A stretch of 64,000 nucleotides of DNA from Diplolepis rosae (taxonomy: Eukaryota; Arthropoda; Insecta; Hymenoptera; Diplolepididae), in the NCBI GenBank assembly GCA_030998225.1, contig JAPYXD010000420.1, forward strand, positions 310,001-374,000, written 5' to 3'. Position numbers and translations under genes: made by a program. The notes beneath the pieces were generated by a model. The model had not been told where the DNA came from, did not search any database, and was given only the letters and a program-made list of their open reading frames with translations. Shown piece after piece: positions 42,530-53,161 of the stretch (position 1 is the first letter of the stretch; each line of letters opens with the position of its first letter).

Positions 42530-42898
42530 AAAATATTCCCTCTCAAACAAAAAGAAAGAGAGGTAAACCAAGAAAACAAATATATGAAGATGAATTACCA
42601 GAAATATATACGCAAAGAGGAAGCCGCACAAAAGTAGAATCAGATTCCGACTCTGATCCTGATTATTCAGATTACTGAAAACAAATTCAAGCAAAAAACA
42701 GAAAAAATATTAATGCCAAGAAGCCAAAGAATATTAATGAATTCGAAAGCGAAGAAAGTGAAAATTATTTTTCAACCTCAGAAGATGAAATCAACGCCAT
42801 TGAAACCACACACGAAGGAAATTATGAAGAAAATTATGATGAAAATTTGGAAGATAATTTTGATGATTTTGAAGAAAATTTCGAAGAGAATGTCAAAG

Positions 42899-43060
42899 CA
42901 GTGTTCGCAGAACGTGGACGTAAACGGCCCCCACCATAGATGCTTCGAGCTCATTGTGTCTTCCTCATTCAACCAACCTATGGCAGTGGAGCGAGGAAGA
43001 AGCCATGAGCTGGTAGGGTCCATGGTGGTGGACGTTTACGTCCACGTTCTGCGAACACTG
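42899..43060. mobile_element. 162 bp hAT-like MITE, near-perfect hairpin
   Basis: CAGTGTTCGCAGAACGTGGA at 42899 and its exact complement ending at 43060; the inverted match continues ~38 bp (ACGTAAACG.CC.CCACCAT). Flanking 8-mers TGTCAAAG and TATGAAAG agree at 6 of 8 positions, consistent with an 8 bp hAT duplication. Confidence 0.85.
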
Positions 43061-43399
43061 TATGAAAGTAGACATTCAAAAATATATTCAAGGCTGTTTA
43101 CATGTCAACTGAAAAAATTAAACTTTAATTATAAAATGTCTAACTTGTGAACATTTGATATTTAAATATGTCTGTCGATATTGGTAAACTAAAAATATAC
43201 TTACAAAATTTAAATTTATATTCCAGGAATTTTTCATATTCCCTTTTTTCTGCAGGAAATTATTAACATTAATTATTTAATTATTATTAATATTAAATAA
43301 ATAAAATAAATAAATAAAATAAATACAATGTTATTTAAATTATTAACACAAATTAACATTTTTATTATCAAAAAAAGGTCTTATATCCATAATATTTAA

Positions 43400-43560
43400 T
43401 ATATATATATATATATAGAAACAGATGCCTATTACAAAATGCGAGACATATGCCTCCCACGTACGTGCCTGCCATAAAATCCGACGCATATGTACCGCAC
43501 TGAGCACGCACCGAGTTCCTCGCATGCTGTGCGAGTAACGTGCCTCGCACGATTGTTATC
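43400..43560. repeat. (AT)n tract and GCCTCCCACG/GCGAGTAACGTGCC GC-rich spacer
   Basis: (AT)11 at 43398-43420, then short direct and inverted motifs around GCGAGACATATGCCTC, TGTACCGCACTG and GTGCCTCGCACG. No coding frame with motif; lies inside the gypsy remnant and is probably an insertion. Confidence 0.4.
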
Positions 43561-44021
43561 TGGGATGCTTGTATACATGAAGGCACAAAATGCATACCCT
43601 GTGAATTGGTTTTTGCTAAACTAGCTCGTGAACCTACCAATGAACCTCTATCACAACAATAAAAATTACAAACATATAATGATTATTCAATTAATTTTGT
43701 AACACTACACGAAATGCGAACACAAGCAAGAAAGAATCTTATTTCAGTAAAAGAGGAATCAAAAATATGTTATGATAAAAAATTAAATCCTTTAGAAGTG
43801 AAATTAGGAGATAACGTATTTTTATTAAAAGGAGGTAAAATTAAAAAACTTGACCGCCATTATACAGGGCCTTATGAAATATTGGATGTGTTAGGAAAAT
43901 GGAATGTGAAAATAAGCTACGAAGGCAAACCTACTGTAGTTCACATTAATAGACTAAAACGCTCGCATGTGCGAATACAAAAGTAAATAAATAAAAATAA
44001 AAACAAAAATATATCTTTACT

Positions 44022-44055
<34 letters not shown>

Positions 44056-44193
44056 CAATTTAAACAAGAATATGAAATTTAATTTCGTCAATAAATAGTA
44101 AAAATAAAAAAATTAATTTTTTTTATAAAAACATATATATAAATCAAAATAAAAATCATGAAATTTTAGACATAACACATTATTCTAAATACA

Positions 44194-44430
44194 ATGGAAC
44201 AAATTAATCGCAAACGCATAGATGATCTGCTTGAAATAGTTCCCTGTTTTATTGACATAGTAGCTCTCTGGCCATATATAATTCAAACTGGAATTTTTAA
44301 CCAAGATGACAGTAATATTCCCACATGGAGCAGAAACCTAAACAACCCAGATACAATAAAAAAAAATTTTTTTTGACATTTGTTGCCCAGAACCATATAA
44401 CTCATACCTCAAACTACGGTTCTGGATCAA
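44194..44430 (+). pseudogene. Possible CARD-like (death-fold) ORF fragment
   Basis: ATG 44194 gives MEQINRKRIDDLLEIVPCFI, then DIVALWPYIIQTGIFNQDDS, NIPTWSRNLNNPDTIKK and a stop at 44376; one base shift in the A/T run at 44356-44372 lets it continue as FFDICCPEPYNSYLKLRFWI. The spacing of hydrophobics with IQTGIFNQDD followed by a polar helix resembles CARD domains (L.P.L...GIF...D). I cannot verify it, and no caspase or adaptor domain follows. It lies 200 bp after the gypsy integrase, so it could be the element's own third ORF or a captured host piece. Confidence 0.25.
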
Positions 44431-44655
44431 GTTTTATATATTAACAAACAGACCATTGTTCTACCTGCGCAGAACCTATATTTGAACATATAAAGACCCA
44501 AAAAAACAATGGAAAACTGAATGTGAAAAAATATTTATTTAATAAAACCAGCATATATTGAACCCTCATATATTGTGAAATATATTAATATAATATAATA
44601 TAGTAATATAATATTCCATGAAAAACGTATTTTTGAAGAAATAGAAGGAAAATGC

Positions 44656-44964
44656 TTGATCCCGGAATCAACATTTTTCGAAATAAGTGATAAAAACGAT
44701 AAAGAAACTTTACACAAATGGACCAACTCTTGTGAAAGGTGTTTCCACATCCATTTTTTTTACAACATAGAGAAAAATCAATCGGAAATATGTATTTATA
44801 ATGAAACAATTATGATACTAAACATTCACGTAAAAAAACAAATACACTCGAGATTCCCTATAACGAGTTTCCCTGTAACAAGGCCTCCCTTTTACGAGCG
44901 CGTCACGCCTCCCTATAACGAGCAGACGATCGACCCCTCTTCTCCCACTGCTACGGATAAATAA
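44656..44964 (+). other. Unidentified ORF, 102 codons
   Basis: MIPESTFFEISDKNDKETLH, KWTNSCERCFHIHFFYNIEK; the last third is a translation of a CCCTATAACGAG repeat. It may continue the same element as 44194-44430. No domain recognised. Confidence 0.25.
44850..44935 (+). repeat. CCCTATAACGAGYTT short repeat
   Basis: GATTCCCTATAACGAG, TTTCCCTGTAACAAGG, CTCCCTTTTACGAGCG, CTCCCTATAACGAGCA follow each other. Confidence 0.6.
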
Positions 44965-44984
44965 GAGCGCCAAATTTCTAAAAT

Positions 44985-45907
44985 CTCAAAACGATTCACA
45001 GCGTGAGATACGCGTTTAGTCCAGTTTTTCCAAAGAAAAACGAAAACCGTCGATGACCTGCCAGGGAAAGGAGAGACGTGAGAAACGTCCAGTAAGGAGG
45101 ATAAGATGATCGTTGCACTGTTCAAGCACAACCCAACTCTCTGGCTGCGTGAAGCCAAAGCTAAGCTAGCGGAAAAGGGACTACACTTTAGTATAAACAC
45201 CATAAGACGCAGATTAGTTGAGACGAAAGTGCAGTACCGTCTCACGAGGCAGAAACCCCTGCTTTCAGAGGTTCACATGGAAAAACGCTTGGCATGGGCT
45301 ACGGAAAATGTTGATCGCGATTGGTCCACTGTACTTTTTTTGGATGAAGCGTCCTTTTGGACATGGGTTCCCATAAAACGTGCCTGGTCAGCCGCTGGTG
45401 AGCGTTTACTCCACCGAACTGCTAAACACCCCATAAAGATCCATGTTTGGATATGCTTCTTACAGCGAGGTTTTGGCTGTTTAAAGCTTTTTACTGAGAA
45501 CCTCAACGCTCAAAGAATGCTTTAAATCTACGAACATGGCCTGAGATCTGCAGAGAAAATGTTTGCAGCCAACAACAAGGGTTGGATCCTTCAAGAGGAC
45601 AATGACCCCAAACATCGCAGTCACCTCTGCACAACCTGGAAAACGGGAAATGGCATCACGACCTTGGACTGGCCTTCACAATCTCCTGATGCGAATCCAA
45701 TAGAAAATGTGTGGGTGTCGTGAGGAGGAAACTTGCAAGAAAGCGTGCAATCCCCCTGAAGCAGCTCTCTTGACGAATTAAGGAGGTATGGCGCTCTCTA
45801 CCTACGGAATATGCCGAAAAACTAGTCAAGAGCATGCCCAGAAGATGCCAGGCCCTTATCCAGAACCATGCGATTGGACAGTTTATTAGGTAAGTGGGCC
45901 CTGGTGC
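44985..45907 (+). pseudogene. Tc1-like transposase, two frame breaks
   Basis: Frame from about 45106 (MIVALFKHNPTLWLREAKAK) through the second HTH (LHFSINTIRRRLVETKVQYR), first acid LFLDEASFWTW, then HVWICFLQRGFG, a TAA at 45523, second acid LQEDNDPKHRS, third acid WPSQSPDANPIENVW and, after a frameshift/TGA at 45719, the tail. All three catalytic acids are still readable in the three pieces (DDE with ~34-residue spacing), so decay is recent. The N-terminal HTH is damaged. Not the mariner lineage seen elsewhere. Confidence 0.85.
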
Positions 45908-45999
45908 TTTATGCACACTGTTGTGCCAAAATAGAAAAATGAAATTTTTTTCAAAACTTTCGGAGTAAACGCGTACCTTTTCTTGTGGGACAGACTGTA

Positions 46000-46310
46000 G
46001 CTATTCTTGTCTTCTTCACACCAGTGAAGGAATTATTTTCTCTCCCTCACACCTGTGAGGATCGTCCATAAAAAAGGGACCATTCACAACTCAACAAAGG
46101 GTACCGCAAATTCTCTCTCTTTCTTCTTTACTCTTTACCTATTCCCTGTGCCATTATTTAAATCTTTGTAAAATTTTAACTTTATGTTTGTACCAGTTTT
46201 AATTCAAATAAATTCAAATTGTATTTTTTTACTAATCATTGTGTTCTTTACTGACTTATCCCCATCCCTAAGCGAGGATCACTTGATCCTAACTTAAAAC
46301 GATGAACGAT
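46000..46310 (+). mobile_element. Possible LTR fragment
   Basis: Contains CATAAAAAAGGG (TATA-like, ~46069), AATAAATTCAAATTGT (~46208) and the sequence TCCCTAAGCGAGGATCACTT near the end, a layout like the U3-R-U5 of insect gypsy LTRs. No primer-binding site or pair found. Confidence 0.3.
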
Positions 46311-46520
46311 ACTTTGAAGTATCCTCCATTTTCATCAAAGATACATTCTACTATTAGAAATTAGTTAATTTCAGTTACTTATTTGATATGAATATTATTA
46401 ATGTTATACAAAATTAATTATAGAAATATCACAATCAATATTTGTTAACATCCATTATAAGAGCAGTAAATACCATATGAGACAAAATGCCTTGATGGAA
46501 TATAATTACATTCATATTAT

Positions 46521-47080
46521 ACACACGGAAAAAAGTTTGGTTAAGCGGCTCACCCAGCAATTACAACAGCAACACCACACACGTTGAGCCGCGCGCCTAC
46601 AATTTGGTGTGGCTATTCTCTGTTTTGAGCGAGCTGCTGTCCCGAAATCGTGCGGCCGTAGCACCAACTTGTTTGCAAAACACATGCAAGAAAGCCTCTG
46701 CACTACGTTTGGGGTAGCTGGTCGCCCAAAATGATGTTGCTAGTGCACTAAATGCGTGGCGGCGCTGCGTTACCAAAGGTAGAACGGCGGTTCTACCAAA
46801 TTTCTTTTCGTGCAGGTATACTTTACCAAACTTGCATAGCAAGAGGCTGAACGTAGCCTCTACTACTCAATCGATTCGAGCACGCCAACCATTGCTAATC
46901 AGTCTTGTAAAGCGTGCTGATTTTTCTAGCATGTTATGCCTTTCAGCTTGATTTATTATGCCATGAAATTTTGGGAATGTTTAGTGTGAAATTTCCGAAA
47001 TTAATTTCAAAACTTTTGGCAAGGATTTGGCACTGACAAAAAGATCGGCAAAGGTTGTCACAATAATTTTCTCCGTGTTG
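46521..47080. mobile_element. Candidate element with CACGGARAAA ends
   Basis: ACACACGGAAAAAAGTTTGG at 46521 and, inverted, CAACACGGAGAAAATTATTG at 47059-47080. The interior is GC-rich with the palindrome GGTAGAACGGCGGTTCTACC (46780-46799); overlapping minus ORFs (to 81 codons) show no known motif. Confidence 0.35.
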
Positions 47081-47379
47081 GATATATTAAACTATAAAAA
47101 AACTGAAACTTGTACATAGCTTACAGTAAAGTTTATTATATTGTTTGGTGAAGTTTTAAATGTTTTTCGAAAGCTCAATAGTCTTACTGGCGAAAATTCT
47201 CACTATGGCGAATTTTTCTGTAAATTGAAACGAAATTTTGCAAAAATTTCAGTCACAGTTATATTCTGCTCTTTAAATTTTAACTGGTGGAAATTAACTC
47301 ATTTATCAATTTTATAAGAATGTTTTCTTGAGTCTTAGCTTGTCTGGGAACTCTTGCGACAGACCTTGTATATACACTG

Positions 47380-47880
47380 TAAAAAATTTTTTGGGGAAAA
47401 TTACCCAAAATGTTAGTAACGCAAATTACACCAAAATTATTGAATTTTCCCCAAATACTTTAGGGAATATTTCCTAAAAATTGGGAATTTTCACAAAACT
47501 TTTGTGGAAACTTCCTCCGCATATTTTTGGGGAATATTCCCCAACAATTGGGAATTTTCGAAAGCATTTGGGGAAAATTTTCCCCATATACTTTGGGGAA
47601 TATTTCCTAAAAATTGGCAATTTTCCAAAACTATTGTAGAAGCTTCCCCTACATAATTTTGGGGAATATTCCCCAAAAATTGGGAATTTTCTAAAACATT
47701 TGGGGAATATTGCCCAAAATTAGGAATTTTTCTAAATATTTGGGGAATATTTCTTTAAAATTGGGGATTTTCATAAACTATTGTGAAACTTCCCTTAATA
47801 TATTTTGGGAAATATTTTACATAAATTTGGGAAATTTCCCAAATATCTTTAAGAGAATATCCTCTATAATTTATGTGGGA
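47380..47880. repeat. Palindromic GGGGAATATTCCCC repeat array
   Basis: Units of TTTGGGGAATATTYCCCAAAA and ATTGGGAATTTTC recur ~10 times in both orientations; ORFs here read LGNIPQ repeats and are not genes. Confidence 0.85.
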
Positions 47881-47889
47881 AATAAAAAT

Positions 47890-48515
47890 AGGGATTTAAT
47901 AAATTTTTTTATAAATTACAAAGTTTATTTTGTTTACCTATACATATTATTTCAAATTAAAGTCGAAAGCGTCTTTTTTTCCACACAAGGATTTTCAAAT
48001 TCTTTGAATATACATATTATTATTATTGAAAATTAAAACCAAATTATAAATTGTTGCTGAAGCCTACAAAATTTTCTATTAATTTCCCTGCCTTGGCATC
48101 TCTGGCTATTTTTTGGTACTTTCCACTTCTTTTGTGTCCTTGGATGGGATTGATGTCTAAGAGCATACTGCAAAACAGAAGAGAAAGATTAATTAATACT
48201 TTAAATTGAAAAATTTAAGAATAAATAAAAATGCATTTCGTATACTTGAAATACGAATTATTAAAAATGACAGTGAAATTTACCGTTGAACAAATTCCAA
48301 AGAAGATGTTTGCTCTGTATGATAATTATATCCGTATACGTAATACGTTAATATTAAGAGCAAAATACCCTGCAATACGGATTTTGTTACTAAAACTATT
48401 TCCTTTTCGACGACAACGGCACAGCTACACGATTCACCATAAAGGGACATTCCTGAAACAAAAATCAAAATATATTATTACAGCATACGTTGAAAATGTG
48501 GTGCGTTTTTCAAAA
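47890..48515. other. No gene recognised
   Basis: AT-rich, with a 96-codon plus ORF (48231-48521, MHFVYLKYELLKMTVKFTVE) and a 62-codon opposite ORF; neither has a recognisable motif. Confidence 0.35.
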
Positions 48516-48519
48516 AAGT

Positions 48520-50166
48520 AAATTTTGCAAAAAATCAGGGTTGTTTTTTCCATTAGAAGACACATTTTTAAATTTGTGCAGATTTTTTGATGGATAATTC
48601 GTGATGCAAAAAATTGCGAAAATTTTTGCACGCGATTTTGTTCACGTTTGAATTGGGCGACCACTCTTTTGAATTATTCTATTCATTAGTTACCTATCGA
48701 TGATTGAAACGAAATTTTTGCAGATTTTTGCAAGGTGTGGACGGGGGTAAAAAAAAATAAAAACCGTCAAAATGCGCATTCTTCCAACATCTCACTATTA
48801 GAGCACATTTTATAATAACAGTAGATGAATGAAAAAAACAATTTTATTTGGTAATCAATCTCTAACACGGTTTCCTGCTGAAATTTTTGCAAAGATTTTG
48901 CAAAATATTTTGCGAGTTTTTTTTGTTGCGAAAAATCGAAATTTTTACATGCATTGGGAAAAAATGGTTGATTGTGATTATTCGCAAGTCGAAAGAGTGT
49001 TGCGAAAATTATCTATTTATATTCTTGAATATTTTTCGTATATACAGGTTTTGCCCGTTGAAAATTTAGTCCGTTCAAAAAATTTCCGTTTTATGTAAAA
49101 GTGGTATACAAAAAGTAAAATTGGTTTTCCTACAAACTTGCAGTTATAAACGAAGACAGCGATGATGACTAATTTATAATTGAAAAAAAATTTTATGCTT
49201 GGGAAATGTTCAGCCACTTATGGAGTATGAAGTGCTATGAAAGTACAATTAACCGTCTATATTTGTAAAAACTCGATGATAGAAAAATATATTTTTGTAG
49301 GAAAACTAATTTTACATTTTGTATACCACTTTAATTGAAAACGGACAGTTTTTTTAACGGACTAAATTTCTTAACGGGCAAAACTTTATAAAAAAATTTA
49401 ACGAAAATGAAAGTATTGAAATGCAAAATAACTGCTAAAAAATTTTTGTCATCCAGAAATCCAAGTTAATTACTTATTTAATTTAGGAGCTTTTCTTATT
49501 ATTTGTGCTCATTATAATTTCAAAAAGTAAAGTAAATGGAGGAAGATTTGAGAGTATTTTTGATGTCTTGTATGGTAAAATGAGTATGTTATTTTTAACA
49601 AAGAGAAATTAATTTAACCTGAATATTCGAAAATTATTCAAGAATACGGAAAGATATTTTTATCAGGACTATTTCGACTTACGAATAACGACAATCAACC
49701 ATTTGTTCACAATGCATGTAAAAATTTAGATTTTTCGTAACAAAAAAAATTCGCAAAATATTTTGCAAATATTAAAGAATTTGATAATATTTTGCAAAAA
49801 TTTTAGCAGGAAACCGTGTTAGAGATTGATTACCAAATAAAATTGTTTTTTTCCTTCGTCTACTGTTATTATAAAATGTGCTTTAATAGTAAGATGTTGG
49901 AAGAATGCGTATTTTGACGGTTTTTATTTCTTTTTGCCCCTGTCCACACCTTGCAAAAATCTGTAAAAATTCTGTTTGAATCATCGATAGTTAACTAATG
50001 AATAGAATGATTCAAAAGAGTGGTCGCCCAATTCAAACGTGAACAAAATTGCGTGCAAAAATTTTCGCAAATTTTTGCATCACGAATTATCCATCAAAAA
50101 ATCTGCACAAATTTAAAAATGTGTCTTCTAATGGAAAAAACAACCCTGATTTTTTTCAAAATTTTC
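48520..50166. repeat. Long palindrome 3: 617 bp left arm, 873 bp right arm
   Basis: Left arm 48520-49136, right arm 49294-50166 inverted, e.g. AATCAGGGTTGTTTTTTCCA, TGGGCGACCACTCTTTTGAA and GGTAATCAATCTCTAACACG. The right arm has a ~220 bp insertion (about 49400-49618). The loop is 157 bp. No TIR-type end or transposase. ORFs at 48829-49098 are arm translations. Confidence 0.9.
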
Positions 50167-50399
50167 CTATGATTAGTTTAGCTAAAAAAAGAAAAAAACA
50201 AAAATGGTAAAATCCGCCATTACTCATTAAAATGGCAGGTAATGATCTGAAAATTTGCTATTGCGGCTATGCCCTTTATATATCAATTTTAAAAAATATT
50301 TAAAACTTACCTTTTACGTTAACTCTGGAATTCTAGAACTCTGGAACTCTGTGTTCGTTCACTCGTTTCCGATGCACTTATGGATACACTTTTTGTGAG

Positions 50400-50842
50400 G
50401 GTCACAGTGGGTCCACTCATATAGGAGAAAGGGGGAACGAATTATAATGTTTGCTATGAACAAGTGGTAGCGCTATTTTCGCTACCGATGTTATTTTTAA
50501 GCTATTGTAACCATAGCAACCATATCATTGCCAGTTGAAATAATACAGCCGATGCTCATTTTACTCAACTACCGTTCGAAGTACCTCAAGCGTCGATGAT
50601 ATATTTATACATTTCAGGTTAACTCACTGACGCATTGTGATGCCTTGTCGTCGTCAACATTTTACTTAAATACTTACTATTTCCTATGTAACGCTTATTG
50701 ATATTCACTTTGGGTGAATTAGGTATTTATCAAATTCATTTTACCCGACTAGGATTTAATAAATGTTCAAATGTCCTTAAGTCCCAAGTTTAATCGACAG
50801 AGTAGAGTAAAATTACTTCAACTATTTTTCTCCGTGTAATAG
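50400..50842 (-). repeat. REP-1 dispersed repeat copy
   Basis: Reverse of 60536-60850: GCATTGTGATGCCTTGTCGTCG-like block, TTTGGGTGAATTAGGTAT, CCCGACTAGGATTTAATA and final CTATTTTTCTCCGTGTA. Confidence 0.8.
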
Positions 50843-50987
50843 TACAGTATTTAACTGTTCATTGTGATTCATATTTAAAAATTCTTGTATTTTTATTCTT
50901 TCACAAATTAATTTCAACTTTAAATCATTTAAATTTATGAAATGGATTTCATAAAAATATATTTAAAAATTTTCTGCTCTTTAGAAT

Positions 50988-51604
50988 ACATAATACAGCA
51001 CACCCTTCTGATCCCACCAAATACAGAGCATTACCTTCTAGCCATGGATATTCGGCTTTGCCGTTGATTTGGCTGGATGGCCGGGTTTCACATATGATTT
51101 TTTGCGCTTGGGGTTGTCGTAATCGATCCATTTTTGATCACCAGTAACAATCCGATGCAAAAATGACTTTTTTTTGTGGAGTTCCAGCAGCATTTCGGAC
51201 ATGCAAAACCGCCTTTCAACGTCTCTCGGCTTGAGTTCATGTGGAGTCCAATTTCCTTGCTTTTGAATGTATCCGGCTGCTTTTAAACGTTTTGAAATGG
51301 CTCCTTGAGTGACTCCCAAAGATTCGACGAGCTCTTTTTGCATTTGGCAACAATCTTCATCGAGTAATGCTGCCAGTTCTTCATCTTCAAACTTTTTTGG
51401 CTGCCCAGGGCGTTCTTCGTCTTCCAAGCCAAAATCACCACTTTTAAATCGTGCAAACCACTTTTGGCACGTTCGCTCAGCTAGAGCATGTTCACCATAA
51501 ACTGCCACCAAAATACGATGACTTTCGGCAGCAGTTTTCTTCATAGTAAAGTAATGAAGAAGAACTCCACGCAAAAACACTTTTTCAGGCACAAAGTTCG
51601 ACAT
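50988..51604 (-). mobile_element. Mariner 5' half, C-terminally truncated
   Basis: Holds the 188-codon ORF 51038-51604, continuing after TAG as KVMLCIWWDQKGVLYYV to 50988, where the match stops at AT-rich DNA. It lies between two REP-1 copies that face each other. Confidence 0.7.
51038..51604 (-). CDS. Mariner transposase N-terminal half, open frame
   Basis: ATG 51604, 188 codons: MSNFVPEKVFLRGVLLHYFT, HTH1 (AESHRILVAVYGEHALAERT, WFARFKSGDFGLEDEERPGQ), HTH2 (KELVESLGVTQGAISKRLKA), WTPHELKPRDVERR linker (mariner WVPHEL motif) and the first catalytic block VTGDQKWIDYDN, where the Asp is kept but Glu and His of the usual GDEKWIHYDN are changed. Ends STAKPNIHG then TAG. A full protein is ~345 aa; the second and third acids are missing. 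DNA-binding half is intact, so it could in principle act as an end-binding repressor (inference). Confidence 0.7.
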   Translation of the reverse strand: MSNFVPEKVFLRGVLLHYFTMKKTAAESHRILVAVYGEHALAERTCQKWFARFKSGDFGLEDEERPGQPKKFEDEELAALLDEDCCQMQKELVESLGVTQGAISKRLKAAGYIQKQGNWTPHELKPRDVERRFCMSEMLLELHKKKSFLHRIVTGDQKWIDYDNPKRKKSYVKPGHPAKSTAKPNIHG

Positions 51605-51781
51605 ATTTGAGTGAGAAAAAAATATTGTTGTTTACGCTTAAAATTAATGACATATATTGAAAAAGACGCACAATGACAGTAGCTTTCCAACGCATGTTCG
51701 GAATATTATAACGATGGAATAATAATCAAGTTACGCCATCTCCTAGCAAACTGCACGAATTAAGTTATAGATCCAATACAA

Positions 51782-51905
51782 AAAACGAGTACTTCACATG
51801 TAAAGTTAAATTTATAAGTGAAAATGAAAGTTTTGGATATTTGACCAGAACAAACAGTGTAATTAAATTGATTTCTTTGGTGTGAAGTTGTATTGAACAA
51901 TTTTG
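51782..51905 (+). repeat. Dispersed repeat, inverted copy at 57530-57650
   Basis: AAACGAGTACTTCACATGTA and GTGTGAAGTTGTATTGAACA match the 57.5 kb site in reverse with ~10 percent differences. Confidence 0.75.
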
Positions 51906-51970
51906 ATTTGCGATATTAAAACTAATTTATGATTTTGCAAGTAATGCCTGTAAGTTACTCTAAAAAAAGT

Positions 51971-52255
51971 ACACGGAGAGAAATAGTTAAAGCAATTTTA
52001 CTCAACTCTGGCGATCAAACTTGGGACATAGGGTATAGTAAGGAGTCAAGTCAAACTTTATCGACGACAGGGCATCAACATGCGTCAGTGGGATAACATG
52101 AAATGTATAAGTATATCACCGACGCTTGAGGCGCTTCAAACCGCAGTTGGGTAACATGAGCATCGGGCGTATTATTTCAACTGGCAATGTTATGGTTCTC
52201 TTGAATAAAAAGAAATTCGTATCTCGAGCCTGCCATTAGTCATCCGATACATATA
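51971..52255 (+). repeat. REP-1 dispersed repeat copy
   Basis: ACACGGAGAGAAATAGTT start, then GACGACAGGGCATCAACATG, ATCACCGACGCTTGAGG, and CTCGAGCCTGCCATTAGTCA. Compared with 60536 it lacks ~75 bp (the TTCACCCAAAGTGAA block). Confidence 0.8.
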
Positions 52256-52259
52256 TACT

Positions 52260-53160
52260 AGTCCAGTCAAATTAGGATGGAAAATTGGGATACATGGATG
52301 TGAGAGAAAGATCCGAGATTTTTATTGGAATCGCTCAAAAATATCATAGTTATTGACGTACCATGTTTTGCGCCTCGAATTTCCTTGTGCGTTTTGTAAA
52401 ACAAATGTTCAAAGCCAAAAAGTGCGAAAATAGGCCATTTTTTAATACATTTTCTAATTTTACTCTTAAAATATCAGTTTTATGATGAAATTGTATTAGA
52501 TCAAAGTTGTAGAACACAAAATTTGCTACAAAATTTTGAGGTTTGAAGTTGAAAGATTTGATTTTCCTCCGCCACAGCGGCCGAACAATAAATAAAAAAT
52601 AGTCGAAAAACAGCTATTTTTTGCACGCGCATTTAAAATTGAAAATATTAATACATCTAAATGGTTGTTTTGCCTTCAAAATATTTAATTCTTTAGCTTT
52701 CAAATGCCTGAAACTCGAGTTCAATATTTCTTTTAGTTACCGAGTAATTTAATTGCTTATTAAGAAGTTTAAAAATAACATAACTTTTAAGAATTATCAT
52801 ATACACCAGGAAAATTTTTTCACACATAGCATGATCTTTTCACACATACTGCAAGTATAAAACTATCATATTCAATGATTAGATGAGTGGTTTTTATTTT
52901 TTAACACATCCAAACGATTATTTAAAAGGGGGTTGTAATTTTTACATTAATTGCAAAATAAATAACTCCGCGGTTTTTTGACAAATTCCAAACCTGAAAA
53001 GACCCTATGAAAGTGCATGCAAAAACGAATCTTTCAGCGCTTTGAACGCTTCAATTCGACCTTCCAATCTGAAGTTATTGAATCCCAAAGTCGGCTGCAT
53101 GTGAGTGAGACTTCAGCAACAATTAAACGAAAATAAAATTCCAGCATATAGCTTTATCAA
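52260..53160. other. No gene recognised
   Basis: AT-rich with stops in all frames; GTCCAGTCAAATTAGGATGG at 52262 could be an element end but no partner was found. Confidence 0.35.
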
Positions 53161-53161
53161 T

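Larger units (their letters stand above)
41833..43985 (+). pseudogene. Ty3/gypsy pol remnant: RT tail, acidic/basic linker, integrase end
   Basis: Pieces in element order. 41836-41890: FLGLAGCYGRFIDGFLKN, the conserved end of gypsy reverse transcriptase. 42056-42529 open frame and 42530-42898: charged region with AT-hook-like patches (KKPRGRSRKN, KRKRGKPRKQ) and acidic repeats (NYEENYDENLEDNFDDFEEN). 43061-43120: DIQKYIQGC, likely the integrase zinc finger start. 43600-43985: FVFAKLAREPT, ARKNLISVKEESKICYD, GDNVFLLKGGKIKKLDRHYT, VVHINRLKRSHV, the integrase C-terminus. RNase H and the catalytic DDE core are gone. A 162 bp MITE (42899-43060) interrupts it. Confidence 0.7.

Noticed and set aside
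42713..43150. 145-codon plus ORF with PHHRCFELIVSSSFN
   Set aside because: Crosses the hairpin MITE at 42899-43060 in a frame different from the gypsy linker; a chance read-through.
47491..48036. ORFs with repeated LGNIPQ or LGNI motifs
   Set aside because: Translations of the GGGGAATATTCCCC palindromic array on both strands.
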